Virus record (IMG/VR): IMGVR_UViG_3300042879_001241
Location: 1 to 26,074 of that record
Length of the DNA: 26,074 nucleotides
Reading direction: 5' to 3' (one strand)
From: a virus
Part shown: positions 1-9,196 of the stretch, piece after piece
Layout of the letters: each line of letters begins with the position of its first letter
Numbering within the stretch: position 1 is the stretch's first letter
The notes under the pieces: model-generated
Told to the model about the DNA's origin: nothing
Database searches by the model: none
What the model saw: the letters and a program-made list of their open reading frames with translations, nothing else
Translations under genes and position numbers: made by a program

Positions 1-1
1 A

Positions 2-3000
2 ACATTAAGTTCAACGGATGATCTTCAAATTTATTATGAAAGAGAGGAAGTTAATTTTGCTCCTGTAGATAGTTTATTAGATCCCGTAAGTAAGTTTAGA
101 GTTAGTGAACCAGAATCGCTAATTGATACCGACTTTGAATATTCGATTCAACAAACAAAGTGGGAAACTGTAAAATTAACCAATAATATTCCAACCAGTT
201 TTTCACTTGCTGCTACAACAAACGATCCTGTTGTCGTAGCAACTGCAAGTGTGGATGCTAATTCAGATATAGTTAACGTTGTAACTGCGGAAGATCATGG
301 ATTAGTTGCAGGATCTGTTGTAGAAACTACAGGATTTACAGATCCATCTTATGAAGGAACTTTTGTTGTTACTAAAGTTAATACAAATAGAGATTTTAAC
401 TATAAGGTCAGATTTAAATCTTCTTCTAAAAAAGAACTTTCTACAATCTATAGTTTAGTATATCCTGGAGCGTTTTATACTGGATCTGGAATTAATATTC
501 TAGACATCACAACCAATGCTGCAGTTGCCTCAACTTTAACGGTAACTTTTCCAGCAAATCACGGATTTCCAGATAATACAAAATTATATCTTAAAAAATC
601 TAGAGCAACAAGACTTTTTAAAATAAACAGTCCAACGGATGTTAGAGTTGGAGCATCTACGATGCCTTCTCCAACTGGAACTGCACAAACAACACAATAC
701 TCACTAATCAATTCAGCAACCACTACTAACGATAATCGTTATTATGCTCAAAGACCGATTGTAATTGATGATTGGATCGGTAGACATGAAATTAATATTC
801 CTGGAACGTCAGTCAATACGACAAATGGTGTAATTACATATACATCGACAGATCAAATTGGAGTTGCTGCAGGTACAACTGTAGTTGCGAATGATGCTAT
901 TGTTTTCTACACTCCAATTGGTAATACGCTACCTGGAGGAATTACCTCATTTAGGGGATATTATGTATTCCAAACAACGGCAGCAACGGACCCAGTTTCT
1001 GGAGTTACTACAAGCACTCTCAGATTTTCTGATTCTTGGGGAAGCACTACTCCAGTAACTCCAACAAGTACTGGTAATACTTTATATGGAAATCATAGAA
1101 TTCTTGTTGGAAAACGAGTAGCAAGTATTGCTTCTAATGATAGGATTACATTTTCAACTCCACACGGATTCTCTGTAAACCAGAGGTTAATCGCAATTTC
1201 TTCTGGAACATTTAGTAATGTTGCTAAAACTACGAATAATCACATAACATACACTTATTATTATGTAAGACAAATTATAAGTGATACCGTTATTACAGTA
1301 AGTACCACTTCTGGTGGAACTCAGGCAAATATAAATTCATCTTCTTCAACGTTTACACCAGCAGCCAATAATATCTGTATTTTTGCTGCTGTTGATTTGT
1401 GTCCAATCGCAAATGGTTTCTATCTTCCACCTCAAGCAGGATTCTCAACAGTTTCTTGGACAACTGGATCATACTTACTGTATAGAGCGTCTGGTGGTGT
1501 AGGTTATAACCAACTAGGAATAACCACAAATACCAGATATCTTGTAAGAGAAATCAACAATAATCCAAACTGGTATAATCTTTGCTTAAATACAAATACT
1601 GCTATCAATACGCCAATTAATATTACGTTTACTCAAACTAATGCTGGTAATATCTACAATGGTATTCATACATTCACAACAACTTATCCAATTCCAGATG
1701 CATCTAGCATTGAAATTTTAGATCCTCCCAGAGCTGGATATGGAAACAATGAATTAGTTCAGTATTCACCAGATGTTGGAATTTCTACAATTGGTAACTT
1801 AGTAGGAAACTCTCTTTATAGAGTGAAGGTAAATGATAGTACAATGGTTATTCAACCAGGAATTTCAACCGTTGCTACTAAATTTAGACTTTCTGAAACA
1901 TCAAGTGAAACTAAGGTTTATGGAGTCAGTTATACCAAAAACTCAAACTTTATGGACATTTATGTTGCTAATACTGCCGTAGTTGGGTATGGAATTAGTG
2001 TTGGTAAAATGATTCAAGTATCTGGAGTAAATGATACGTTATATAACAATAATCTAATTAATGGATTGCATTATGTAACTGGAATTTCTACTGCGACTTC
2101 GGGAACATGGGCAAATAGACCAAGAATCCGAGTTTTATTCCCACTAAACAACTATAAAAATCAATTCAATAACTTTTCAATCGCTGCGAATGCTACATCT
2201 CTTCAAAATAGTTCAGTTACTGGAATTGTTTCATTCTCAAATGCTGGTGGAATTGGAACTCATAGATTTACATTAGCAAATGATGGTGCTGCAGACGATA
2301 TTTACCTAATTGGTAACTCAATTGGAACATCATTTACTCTATCATCTAATGTAGAAATTCCAGAAGTTGTTAAGACAATTCAAGGTGGTGATGGTCAAAT
2401 TGTTGGTATTAGCAGCAATTGGATTAGATTAACAAGCCATAACTATGCAGATGGGACACAAGTTTCATATGCAACAACACAAACCACTATTGGTGGACTA
2501 ACGAATGGATCTACTTATTATGTTAGAGTTCTAGACAGAAACTTTATTGGACTTGCTACCGAACAAACCGTTGCGTTAGATAGGAATAACGACGAATCTG
2601 GATTGATTGTCTTTAGTGGAGCAGGATCAAGTGTACCGCATTCATTTGTATCAAACAGTGTTAAAGGATTTATTACTGGACCTGGATCAATTGGATTTAG
2701 TACAACATCAACATTAATTACTGGAACTTCAACCAAATTCTTAACTGACTTCTCTATTGGTGACCTGTTTAGAGTATATACGCTTACAGCAGGAAATACT
2801 GGACCAGGATCTTACTTTGAATCTAGAATTGTTAAAGTTAATAGCAACACTGCATTGAGAATTTTAGAGATTCCAAGATACAACGCAGGTTCTGGATCAG
2901 CAAATTATTTTGTTCCAACAAGATTATACCCCATTTCTGATGGTCGTATTGTACATAGACCATTTGATGGTGGAGTAAATCTATCTGCTGGACTTGTTCC

Positions 3001-4876
3001 AAATACACAAGTTGTTAGACAAACAAGAAAATATTTCAGATATCAATCTGGTAAAGGAATTCAATTATCAATCGCAATTAATTTCAATCCAACATTTGAT
3101 ATTGATACAATTTCTGTTGATGGAACTATTGGGATATCTACAGTTGCAATTGTAAACTGCAAATTCCCGCATGGACTTGCTCCAAATTCTGTCGGATCAA
3201 GTCAACAGGTTCGCATTTCTGGTGCGGAAGGTCCTTATGCATCTCAATACAATCAACTTTTCGATATTCGTGAAATTGTTGATGATTTTAAATTTAAAGT
3301 TGCATTCTCATCAGTTGCTCCAGCAGACCCACCAGACGGATTCGCTCAATTTAATGTTGTAAATTGGGGAGATGCTACAGTCAAAGCTGGTATGTTTGAC
3401 GATCAAAATGGATTCTTCTATAAGTATGATGGATCCACTCTATATGCTGTTAGAAGAACAGCAACTCAACAAATTTCTGGACAATTAACTGTAGATCAAA
3501 CGTCTAATATTATTACTGGAACTGATACTCAGTTTACCAGACAACTTACTTCAGGATCCAGACTAGTAATCAGAGGTCAAACTTATAAAGTCATTCAGGT
3601 ACAATCTGATAATGAAATTCATGTCCAACCTGCATATAGAGGATCTTCTGCTACGGATGTAGTAGCAAGTATCGTTAAGGACATTGAAGTTCCACAATCA
3701 GAATGGAATATTGATAGATGTGATGGAACTGGTAAATTTGGATATAATTTGGATCTTAATAAGATCCAAATGGCCTATATGGATTATTCTTGGTATGGTG
3801 CAGGTAAAATAAGATTCGGATTTAAGGATCAAAATGCTGAAGTTAAGTATGTTCATGAATTTATTCATAATAATAAGTTAACAGAATCTTATTTCAGATC
3901 TGGTAACATGCCTGCTCGCTATGAAGTTGAAACTTTTGATAATCCTCTATTCTCACCATCACTCTTCCACTGGGGTGCTTCTGTGATCATGGATGGTAGA
4001 TTTGATGATGATAAGGCATATCTATTCACTGCAGATTCAAACACCCTTCCATTCACAAACGGAGGTATTGCAAATAATGGTACTGGAACAAGACCAGTAG
4101 GAACTGTCTCTGTTGGAAGTACAATTATTACTGCTATTAGCGCAAGTGAAGCAAGTACTCTTGTTGTTGGTGAAGAAATAACAATAGATGGCGCTAGTGC
4201 TGCACAACAATATCCTGCAGGAACAAAAATTGTTGGTATTGAGGTTGATCAATCTAGTACTGCAAACAAATACAGTAATGTTTATACCGTTATAACTTCA
4301 AAAGCATCAAACTTGAGTAGCAGTAGAACATTTAACGTTACTTCTGGCACTTCTGCTGCTTTGAGATCATATATTCCTCTGGTATCGATTCGTCTTGCGC
4401 CTTCTGTAGATAATGGGATTATTGGTAACTTAGGATATAGAGATATTATTACTCGTATGCAAGTTAATCTAAAGTCTGCTGGAATTCTAGCAACGCATGA
4501 CTGTGAAGCAGTTCTTGTTCTCAATCCACAATTAACCAATGATGCATTTAGTGGAATTGGAAATCCAAGTTTGAGTCAGATTTATAAGCATGAAGTTGGA
4601 GACACTTATACTGGAGGAACGGTTATATATTCTTTCAGAGCTGCTGGTGGTAGTATTCTAAACACTACTAGTGGAAAGAGAGGATTGAATAATACCTCAG
4701 TTGAATTGGGTGAAGTCGCATTACTTGGTAACTCAATTCTTGGTGGGGACTTAACCTTCCCAGATGGTCCTGATGTTCTTACCGTTGCGGTAAGACCAAT
4801 TGATACATCTCAAATTACAGGTTCTTCTCCAATGATTGTTTCTGCACGTATTACCTGGGCAGAAGCACAATCTTGA
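2..4876 (+). CDS. Large virion structural / tail-fibre protein, 5' end missing
   Basis: The reading frame is open from the left edge, so the gene starts outside the window; 1624 residues are visible. An internal GTG at 251 is not a credible start because the coding text continues upstream, including FEYSIQQTKWETV near visible residue 46. The protein is rich in Thr, Ser, Asn, Gly and Ile, has few Cys, and repeats a module of the form I-x-F-x-x-x-HG[FL]-x-x-x-x-x-[VL], followed by Y-x-V and a hydrophobic strand (for example around nucleotides 290, 555, 1160 and 3170). This is the make-up of fibrous beta-structured phage tail proteins, and very long proteins of this type are known in cyanomyoviruses. 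The last ~450 residues look less repetitive and more globular. The adjacent fibre gene supports a structural role. Exact position in the virion (fibre or baseplate-associated) is unknown. Confidence 0.85.
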   Translation, partial: TLSSTDDLQIYYEREEVNFAPVDSLLDPVSKFRVSEPESLIDTDFEYSIQQTKWETVKLTNNIPTSFSLAATTNDPVVVATASVDANSDIVNVVTAEDHGLVAGSVVETTGFTDPSYEGTFVVTKVNTNRDFNYKVRFKSSSKKELSTIYSLVYPGAFYTGSGINILDITTNAAVASTLTVTFPANHGFPDNTKLYLKKSRATRLFKINSPTDVRVGASTMPSPTGTAQTTQYSLINSATTTNDNRYYAQRPIVIDDWIGRHEINIPGTSVNTTNGVITYTSTDQIGVAAGTTVVANDAIVFYTPIGNTLPGGITSFRGYYVFQTTAATDPVSGVTTSTLRFSDSWGSTTPVTPTSTGNTLYGNHRILVGKRVASIASNDRITFSTPHGFSVNQRLIAISSGTFSNVAKTTNNHITYTYYYVRQIISDTVITVSTTSGGTQANINSSSSTFTPAANNICIFAAVDLCPIANGFYLPPQAGFSTVSWTTGSYLLYRASGGVGYNQLGITTNTRYLVREINNNPNWYNLCLNTNTAINTPINITFTQTNAGNIYNGIHTFTTTYPIPDASSIEILDPPRAGYGNNELVQYSPDVGISTIGNLVGNSLYRVKVNDSTMVIQPGISTVATKFRLSETSSETKVYGVSYTKNSNFMDIYVANTAVVGYGISVGKMIQVSGVNDTLYNNNLINGLHYVTGISTATSGTWANRPRIRVLFPLNNYKNQFNNFSIAANATSLQNSSVTGIVSFSNAGGIGTHRFTLANDGAADDIYLIGNSIGTSFTLSSNVEIPEVVKTIQGGDGQIVGISSNWIRLTSHNYADGTQVSYATTQTTIGGLTNGSTYYVRVLDRNFIGLATEQTVALDRNNDESGLIVFSGAGSSVPHSFVSNSVKGFITGPGSIGFSTTSTLITGTSTKFLTDFSIGDLFRVYTLTAGNTGPGSYFESRIVKVNSNTALRILEIPRYNAGSGSANYFVPTRLYPISDGRIVHRPFDGGVNLSAGLVPNTQVVRQTRKYFRYQSGKGIQLSIAINFNPTFDIDTISVDGTIGISTVAIVNCKFPHGLAPNSVGSSQQVRISGAEGPYASQYNQLFDIREIVDDFKFKVAFSSVAPADPPDGFAQFNVVNWGDATVKAGMFDDQNGFFYKYDGSTLYAVRRTATQQISGQLTVDQTSNIITGTDTQFTRQLTSGSRLVIRGQTYKVIQVQSDNEIHVQPAYRGSSATDVVASIVKDIEVPQSEWNIDRCDGTGKFGYNLDLNKIQMAYMDYSWYGAGKIRFGFKDQNAEVKYVHEFIHNNKLTESYFRSGNMPARYEVETFDNPLFSPSLFHWGASVIMDGRFDDDKAYLFTADSNTLPFTNGGIANNGTGTRPVGTVSVGSTIITAISASEASTLVVGEEITIDGASAAQQYPAGTKIVGIEVDQSSTANKYSNVYTVITSKASNLSSSRTFNVTSGTSAALRSYIPLVSIRLAPSVDNGIIGNLGYRDIITRMQVNLKSAGILATHDCEAVLVLNPQLTNDAFSGIGNPSLSQIYKHEVGDTYTGGTVIYSFRAAGGSILNTTSGKRGLNNTSVELGEVALLGNSILGGDLTFPDGPDVLTVAVRPIDTSQITGSSPMIVSARITWAEAQS

Positions 4877-4882
4877 TAAATA
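4875..4882 (+). promoter_or_regulatory. T4-type late promoter motif GATAAATA
   Basis: GATAAATA matches the T4 late promoter consensus TATAAATA at seven of eight positions. It overlaps the TGA stop of the upstream structural gene and lies 30 bases before the ATG of the fibre gene. Late promoters of this class are read by the gp55 sigma factor with the gp45 sliding clamp in T4-like phages. A purine-rich ribosome site (GGAG at 4898-4901) lies between motif and start codon. Confidence 0.7.
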
Positions 4883-4912
4883 GTAAAAAATCTGGGTGGA
4901 GAGTGAAACCCA

Positions 4913-7861
4913 ATGTCTACCAATAAGAACTTCATTGTTAAAAATGGATTAGAAGTTGGTTCTAATCTTATTGTTGCAGACGAAACTTTAGGAAAGGTCG
5001 GTGTTGGAACGACTCCGACCTCTTTTGCTTTGGAAGTAAAAGGTGGAGTTGGGGCAACAGATTTAAAGGTTTCTGGAATTGCAACTTTTAATAATATTAA
5101 TGTTACTGGTGTAAGTACATTTGCAACAACCATAATTACAAATGTATCTTCTAGTGGTATTATTACAGCGTCTCAACTTTCTACTGGATCTACAAACGGA
5201 ATAGGAATTAATACAAGCACGATCAGTGGTCCTGCAGAAATTATCATTGATCCTGCTACTGTTGGAGATGATACTGGATCTGTTAAGATAAAGGGAAATT
5301 TAGTAATTGAAGGAGATACTTATGTAAATTCTGATAAGTTTAATGTAGAAAGTAAAACTATTGGAATTGCATCTGCTGCTTCTCCAAATGATACAAGTGC
5401 AGATCAGGCAGGAATTTTTGTTTATGGTACTACAGATAAGACTTGGATTTATGATGATGCAAGTTCATCATGGAAGTCAAGTGAAAATATTAAATTAGAA
5501 TCTGGAAAATCAATTAAAATTGGTTCTAATGAGGTATTGAATTCAACAACTCTTGGAAGCGGAGTTACTTTTTCATCCCTCACGAAGGTTGGAATATTAC
5601 AAGATTTACATGTATCTGGAATTGTTACTGCTAATAGTGGTTTAATTGGTAATCTTACTGGAGATGTTGTTGGTGTAGCATCGACTGCTAGAGGTTTAAT
5701 AGGATCTCCAGATTTAGTTGTCGGTGTTGTTACAGCTACTGCCTTTTATGGATCTGGTATTGGTCTAACAGATATTCCTGCTGGTCTTGGTAGTAAATGG
5801 AAAGATTCTACCACTGGAATCAATACAAGTGTAAATGTTGGTATAGGAACCACAAATCCAACATCTAAATTGCAAGTTGGTGGTGATGTAAAAGTTAGTG
5901 GAGTTGTTACGGCAACCAACTTCTATGGTGATGGATCTGGTTTAACAGGAATCGTTGGTACTGGTGCAGGTATTGAAGTTAGAAATAATGGTACTCCATT
6001 AGGAATTGCTGCTACAATCAACTTTGGAGCAAACTTATCAGCAACACCAGTAGTTGGGGGAGTTTCTACAATTAGTGGAGTTCAACCATACTGGGATTCA
6101 AACTCAACTGGAATACACACAACATCATCTGTTGGAATCGGTACAACTACCGTAACATCAACTCTTACTGTAGTTGGTGATGTTAGTGTTTCAGGAGTTA
6201 TTACGTCTACATTCAGTGGAAATTTAACTGGTAATGTTGTTGGTATTGCTTCCACCGCTATTTTAGCAAACTCCGCTCAAGGTTTAACAGGAACGCCAAA
6301 TATTGATGTCTCAGTTGTAGATGCTACAGAAATTACTGTAGGAATTTTAACTGCTAATTTACTTTCTGTCGGATCAGGCGGAACAATTAGTTTTAACACC
6401 AGCATTCTTCAAGGAACGACTAGAATTGGTTGGGGTGTTGGAACTTTCTTCGATACGAATGTAGTTCTTGGTAAAAATGCTGGAACTGCAACAACAAATG
6501 GAAATGCAAATATTGCGATTGGTAATTCCGCCCTTAATAAACTAGCAACTGGTTTTGGTAACATTGCGATTGGTAATTCTGCAATTAGAAGTTCTGGAAT
6601 TGGAACAGCAAACATTGCGATTGGTCATAGAGCACTTTCTGATGTCTCTTTTGAAGGTAGAGGAAACATCGCAATTGGTTATCTAGCAGGTAGAGATTTA
6701 ACTTCTACTGCGAAAGGAAACGTTATCATTGGTGCATTAGATCCAAGTGTATCAGTTCCTCAAGGTTATATTTTAGCTCCACCAGATCCTGCTGGAGATA
6801 ATCAACTTGTAATCGGAAACAATGATGGAATTTGGATTCATGGTGATTCAGATTATAATGTTGGTTTTGGCGTAACTAACCCAGAATATAAAGTTCATGT
6901 ATATGGAACAGTTAGAGCAAATACTTTCATTGGTGATGGATCTGGATTAACTGGTGTTACTGCAAGTGGAACTGGTATTATTGTACAAGATGATGGAGAA
7001 TTGGTAGGAGTTGTTACTACTTTAAACTTTGGATCTAATATTGATCTATCAACAATTTCATCTGGTGTTGTTACTGTAGATTCTTCAAATCCTTGGAGAG
7101 TTAGCACATCTGGTATTCACACTCTTTCTAATGTTGGTATCGGAACCACAAATCCAAGAGATGCATTAGTTGTTGTTGGAAGCACCAAACTTCAGGATAC
7201 TGATATTACTGGAATAGCGACAATCAGAAGTATCAATGCAAATAATGCTACTTTACATCTTGCTGCTGGATTTGCCGATGCTGTATTGAAGATTGAAAGA
7301 GATGAAATTGGAGATAAGGGAGAAGTACATTTCTATAGTGAAGAATTTGGATTAGAAATTCCAGAGTTTATTGTCGGTCAATCTGGTGATAGAAGACTTA
7401 GAGTTCTTGATGGATCTAGAAATGAATTGGTTGCTATTGATCCAAGTGGAAATGTTAATATTGCTGGTATTGTAACCGCTGTAAGAATCTCTAGTGGTCA
7501 GCACAATACATTCCTTGGATATGGCGTTGGTATCAGTTCACAAGCTTCAGATAAGGTTCTCATTGGTGCTGCAAATACATCATACCTCTTTGATGCTTTT
7601 GTTCCAGAAACATCTAGACAATTTGCAATTGGTGTTAATACAACAGGTACTTCAGAATACTGGATTACTGGAGATCCTTCATTCAATATTGGTATTGGAA
7701 CTCACACTCCAATTGAAAAACTAACTGTTGGTGGACACATTCAGGTTGGAATTGGTACAACTTCTGGAGGAGGAAAAGGTATAGTTCTAACTGCCCCAAA
7801 TGGTACAAAGTACCTCTTAAGAGTCGATAATGCTGGAATTACGTCAATTACAACATATTGA
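4913..7861 (+). CDS. Tail fibre-like virion protein with beta-repeat modules
   Basis: A 982-residue protein starting at ATG 4913 with GGAG 11 bases upstream. It is composed of repeated strand motifs: GDGSGLTG at residues ~339-346 and ~674-681, several copies of VGIGTT followed by a [KV]-x-V-x-G segment, S-T-G-I-H-T linkers, and four NIAIG-x-x-A repeats at residues 533-601. Such repeats are typical of trimeric beta-helical tail fibres of cyanomyoviruses. The C-terminus ends in VDNAGITSITTY, and I see no intramolecular chaperone (peptidase S74) domain. The protein probably takes part in host recognition, as a fibre or fibre-adaptor. It follows another structural gene and is likely expressed late from the motif at 4875. 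Specific T4 orthology cannot be assigned. Confidence 0.85.
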   Translation: MSTNKNFIVKNGLEVGSNLIVADETLGKVGVGTTPTSFALEVKGGVGATDLKVSGIATFNNINVTGVSTFATTIITNVSSSGIITASQLSTGSTNGIGINTSTISGPAEIIIDPATVGDDTGSVKIKGNLVIEGDTYVNSDKFNVESKTIGIASAASPNDTSADQAGIFVYGTTDKTWIYDDASSSWKSSENIKLESGKSIKIGSNEVLNSTTLGSGVTFSSLTKVGILQDLHVSGIVTANSGLIGNLTGDVVGVASTARGLIGSPDLVVGVVTATAFYGSGIGLTDIPAGLGSKWKDSTTGINTSVNVGIGTTNPTSKLQVGGDVKVSGVVTATNFYGDGSGLTGIVGTGAGIEVRNNGTPLGIAATINFGANLSATPVVGGVSTISGVQPYWDSNSTGIHTTSSVGIGTTTVTSTLTVVGDVSVSGVITSTFSGNLTGNVVGIASTAILANSAQGLTGTPNIDVSVVDATEITVGILTANLLSVGSGGTISFNTSILQGTTRIGWGVGTFFDTNVVLGKNAGTATTNGNANIAIGNSALNKLATGFGNIAIGNSAIRSSGIGTANIAIGHRALSDVSFEGRGNIAIGYLAGRDLTSTAKGNVIIGALDPSVSVPQGYILAPPDPAGDNQLVIGNNDGIWIHGDSDYNVGFGVTNPEYKVHVYGTVRANTFIGDGSGLTGVTASGTGIIVQDDGELVGVVTTLNFGSNIDLSTISSGVVTVDSSNPWRVSTSGIHTLSNVGIGTTNPRDALVVVGSTKLQDTDITGIATIRSINANNATLHLAAGFADAVLKIERDEIGDKGEVHFYSEEFGLEIPEFIVGQSGDRRLRVLDGSRNELVAIDPSGNVNIAGIVTAVRISSGQHNTFLGYGVGISSQASDKVLIGAANTSYLFDAFVPETSRQFAIGVNTTGTSEYWITGDPSFNIGIGTHTPIEKLTVGGHIQVGIGTTSGGGKGIVLTAPNGTKYLLRVDNAGITSITTY
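6509..6715 (+). repeat. Four tandem 17-18-codon NIAIG repeats inside the fibre gene
   Basis: Copies of N-I-A-I-G-[NHY]-x-A begin at nucleotides 6509, 6560, 6611 and 6665 (residues 533, 550, 567 and 585), a period of 17, 17 and 18 residues. The core nucleotide text AACATTGCGATTGGT is nearly identical between copies. Similar short A-I-G repeats form stacked trimeric beta structures in fibre and adhesin heads. Confidence 0.85.
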
Positions 7862-7876
7862 TATGACGCTTTAAAA

Positions 7877-7920
7877 ACCGTCCACACCCCGCCAGGATCG
7901 CCTGTGCGGGGTTTTATAAT
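7877..7920 (+). promoter_or_regulatory. Cassette promoter A: upstream element plus TATAAT
   Basis: The upstream element ACCGTCCAC (7877-7885) is followed after 29 bases by TATAAT (7915-7920), with a hairpin between them. The next start codon (7942) lies 22 bases after the box. One of ten copies with the same geometry in the window. Confidence 0.6.
7886..7916 (+). terminator. Rho-independent terminator after the fibre gene
   Basis: ACCCCGC (7886-7892) pairs with GCGGGGT (7906-7912) across a 13-base loop, followed by a T run that continues into TATAAT. It lies 25 bases after the fibre stop codon and would end the late transcript just before the next promoter. Confidence 0.75.
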
Positions 7921-7941
7921 GTCTGGAGACCTGAGAGGCGC

Positions 7942-8049
7942 ATGAGTTACTCAAATCTCGACAGACTGGTATTTGTGGGCAGTTTCATGCTGCTTATGAA
8001 CTGGGGGGTTCGTCTAACCAACGTGGTGCTTAATTATGCTTTTTCTTGA
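7942..8049 (+). CDS. Tiny predicted membrane protein (35 aa)
   Basis: A 35-codon frame starts at ATG 7942, 22 bases after the cassette -10 box, with GAGAGG just upstream. The product has one hydrophobic stretch (about residues 9-20, LVFVGSFMLLMN) and a positive residue on each side, so it may be a single-pass inner-membrane peptide. It overlaps the next gene by 14 bases in another frame. I do not recognise it. The start position relative to the promoter fits the other cassettes, which is the main support. Confidence 0.5.
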   Translation: MSYSNLDRLVFVGSFMLLMNWGVRLTNVVLNYAFS

Positions 8050-8455
8050 ACATTCTGGATACGGTTACAGCAAGAATCGCTGTGAAGATGTTGTTTATTG
8101 GTTCATTGAGAAGTATCTTCCTCGGCATAAAATCGATCTAGTTATCAATCATCGTGGTCTCAGACGAGAATTTGTAGATGGTTGGGCAAACATCGAAGGA
8201 TCTGCATCTCGTCCTCGTGAATTTTTTATCGAACTTCAAAGTAATCTATCAGTTCACGATTATATCACGACTCTTCTTCATGAGTTGTGGCATGTTCATC
8301 AATGGGTAAAAGGTGATCTTCGTGAGAGGAGAACCAAGCGTATTTGGCGTGGTAGAGATCACACCAACGATGAGTATAAAGATCAACCCTGGGAAATTGA
8401 TGCTCGGTGGATGGAAAACGTCTTGTATCAAGAATACTTGACGGACACCCATTAA
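8036..8455 (+). CDS. HExxH zinc metalloprotease-like protein
   Basis: The 139-residue protein contains LHELWHVHQ, in which H82, E83 and H86 form the HExxH zinc site. PWEIDA follows at 118-123, where E120 is well placed to be the third ligand of a gluzincin (H, H, E), as in SprT-like, ImmA-like and minigluzincin proteins. There is no signal peptide or membrane segment, so it probably acts in the host cytoplasm. The substrate is unknown; proteolysis of a host or phage regulator is inference. It overlaps the small membrane gene upstream and precedes a nuclease-like gene with its own promoter. The annotation as peptidase is moderately secure; family placement needs a profile search. Confidence 0.7.
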   Translation: MLFLEHSGYGYSKNRCEDVVYWFIEKYLPRHKIDLVINHRGLRREFVDGWANIEGSASRPREFFIELQSNLSVHDYITTLLHELWHVHQWVKGDLRERRTKRIWRGRDHTNDEYKDQPWEIDARWMENVLYQEYLTDTH

Positions 8456-8467
8456 TATGGATATAAT
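8438..8467 (+). promoter_or_regulatory. Sigma70-like promoter TTGACG-N18-TATAAT
   Basis: TTGACG (8438-8443) and TATAAT (8462-8467) are separated by 18 bases. The -35 box lies inside the end of the metalloprotease gene. The gene at 8505 starts 38 bases after the -10 box. Unlike the cassettes, this promoter has a normal -35. Confidence 0.6.
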
Positions 8468-8504
8468 GCCTTTGCTAAGGTTAATGAGACTTTTCTAATT
8501 TACA

Positions 8505-9134
8505 ATGAGATCACCAAACGCACAGAGAATTACTCCTATAATGCCTCCATTAACTGAGGAAGAGATTGAATTTAATTCAAGAGATTATAATCAAACAGTT
8601 TTTGTAGGAAATTCCTGTGAAAATGTTGTTGCATCTTATTTGCTGAATAACGGAATCAATATTGCAATTCCTAGTGTTGATCAGGGAATCGATTTCCTTG
8701 TTCATGAAGAAGATAATAATTGGTTAAGAGCACAAGTTAAAAAAGTTGTGTTCACCATGCATAAAGACTATGGGTATGAGAAGCGGAACGGATCTGTTTT
8801 AAAGCGTCCTAGATTTGCATTTTCATTTCAAGGCGGTGGTGGTGATAAAAGGCAACATACATCGGATGAGATTGATATCTTTTATCATGTTTTACAGACT
8901 AACTTAAGAACGTTAATCTTTAAAATTCCATCTGATATAATTCCTTTGAGAAAATGTGGTTCTTTTATTCAAGGCAAATATCCAGTTCTTGATAATGAAA
9001 ATTGGATCCGAAAGAAGGCAGATTTTGATATCCGAAAGATGCTAGTACATGCACAATATGATCAAAAACTTATCAAGTTATATTCCGATTTCTTTCTGAA
9101 AGAGGATCCAGTGACTATGGACCAGTTTTTGTAG
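8505..9134 (+). CDS. PD-(D/E)XK-like nuclease family protein
   Basis: The 209-residue protein has a restriction-fold pattern near its N-terminus: E39-N-V-V-A-S-Y-L-L helix, then V-D-Q-G-I-D63-F-L-V, then R-A-Q77-V-K79. Asp in the GID strand and Q-x-K in the next strand fit a PD-(D/E)XK variant in which Gln replaces Glu/Asp, seen in some members such as the homing enzyme I-Ssp6803I family. It may be a homing or DNA-repair endonuclease. The rest has no motif I recognise. An alternative start is ATG 8541. The gene has its own promoter and a strong terminator just after the stop, so it is a single transcription unit, which fits a mobile or independently acquired gene. Confidence 0.6.
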   Translation: MRSPNAQRITPIMPPLTEEEIEFNSRDYNQTVFVGNSCENVVASYLLNNGINIAIPSVDQGIDFLVHEEDNNWLRAQVKKVVFTMHKDYGYEKRNGSVLKRPRFAFSFQGGGGDKRQHTSDEIDIFYHVLQTNLRTLIFKIPSDIIPLRKCGSFIQGKYPVLDNENWIRKKADFDIRKMLVHAQYDQKLIKLYSDFFLKEDPVTMDQFL

Positions 9135-9177
9135 TGTCACATGGGGGGTCGCCTAGACCCCTTTTTTGCTGTATAAT
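9132..9177 (+). promoter_or_regulatory. Cassette promoter B
   Basis: TAGTGTCAC (9132-9140, the weakest upstream element) overlaps the nuclease stop codon and precedes TATAAT (9172-9177) by 31 bases, with a terminator hairpin between. The helicase start follows 20-23 bases later. Confidence 0.55.
9145..9167 (+). terminator. Rho-independent terminator after the nuclease gene
   Basis: GGGGTC (9145-9150) pairs with GACCCC (9156-9161) across a 5-base loop, followed by six T. It is the clearest intrinsic terminator in the window. Confidence 0.85.
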
Positions 9178-9196
9178 ATCTGTATTGAATTGATTG

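Noticed and set aside
251-4876. GTG 251 as the start of the first structural gene
   Set aside because: The same frame is open to the left edge and encodes structural-type sequence, so the gene is cut by the window.
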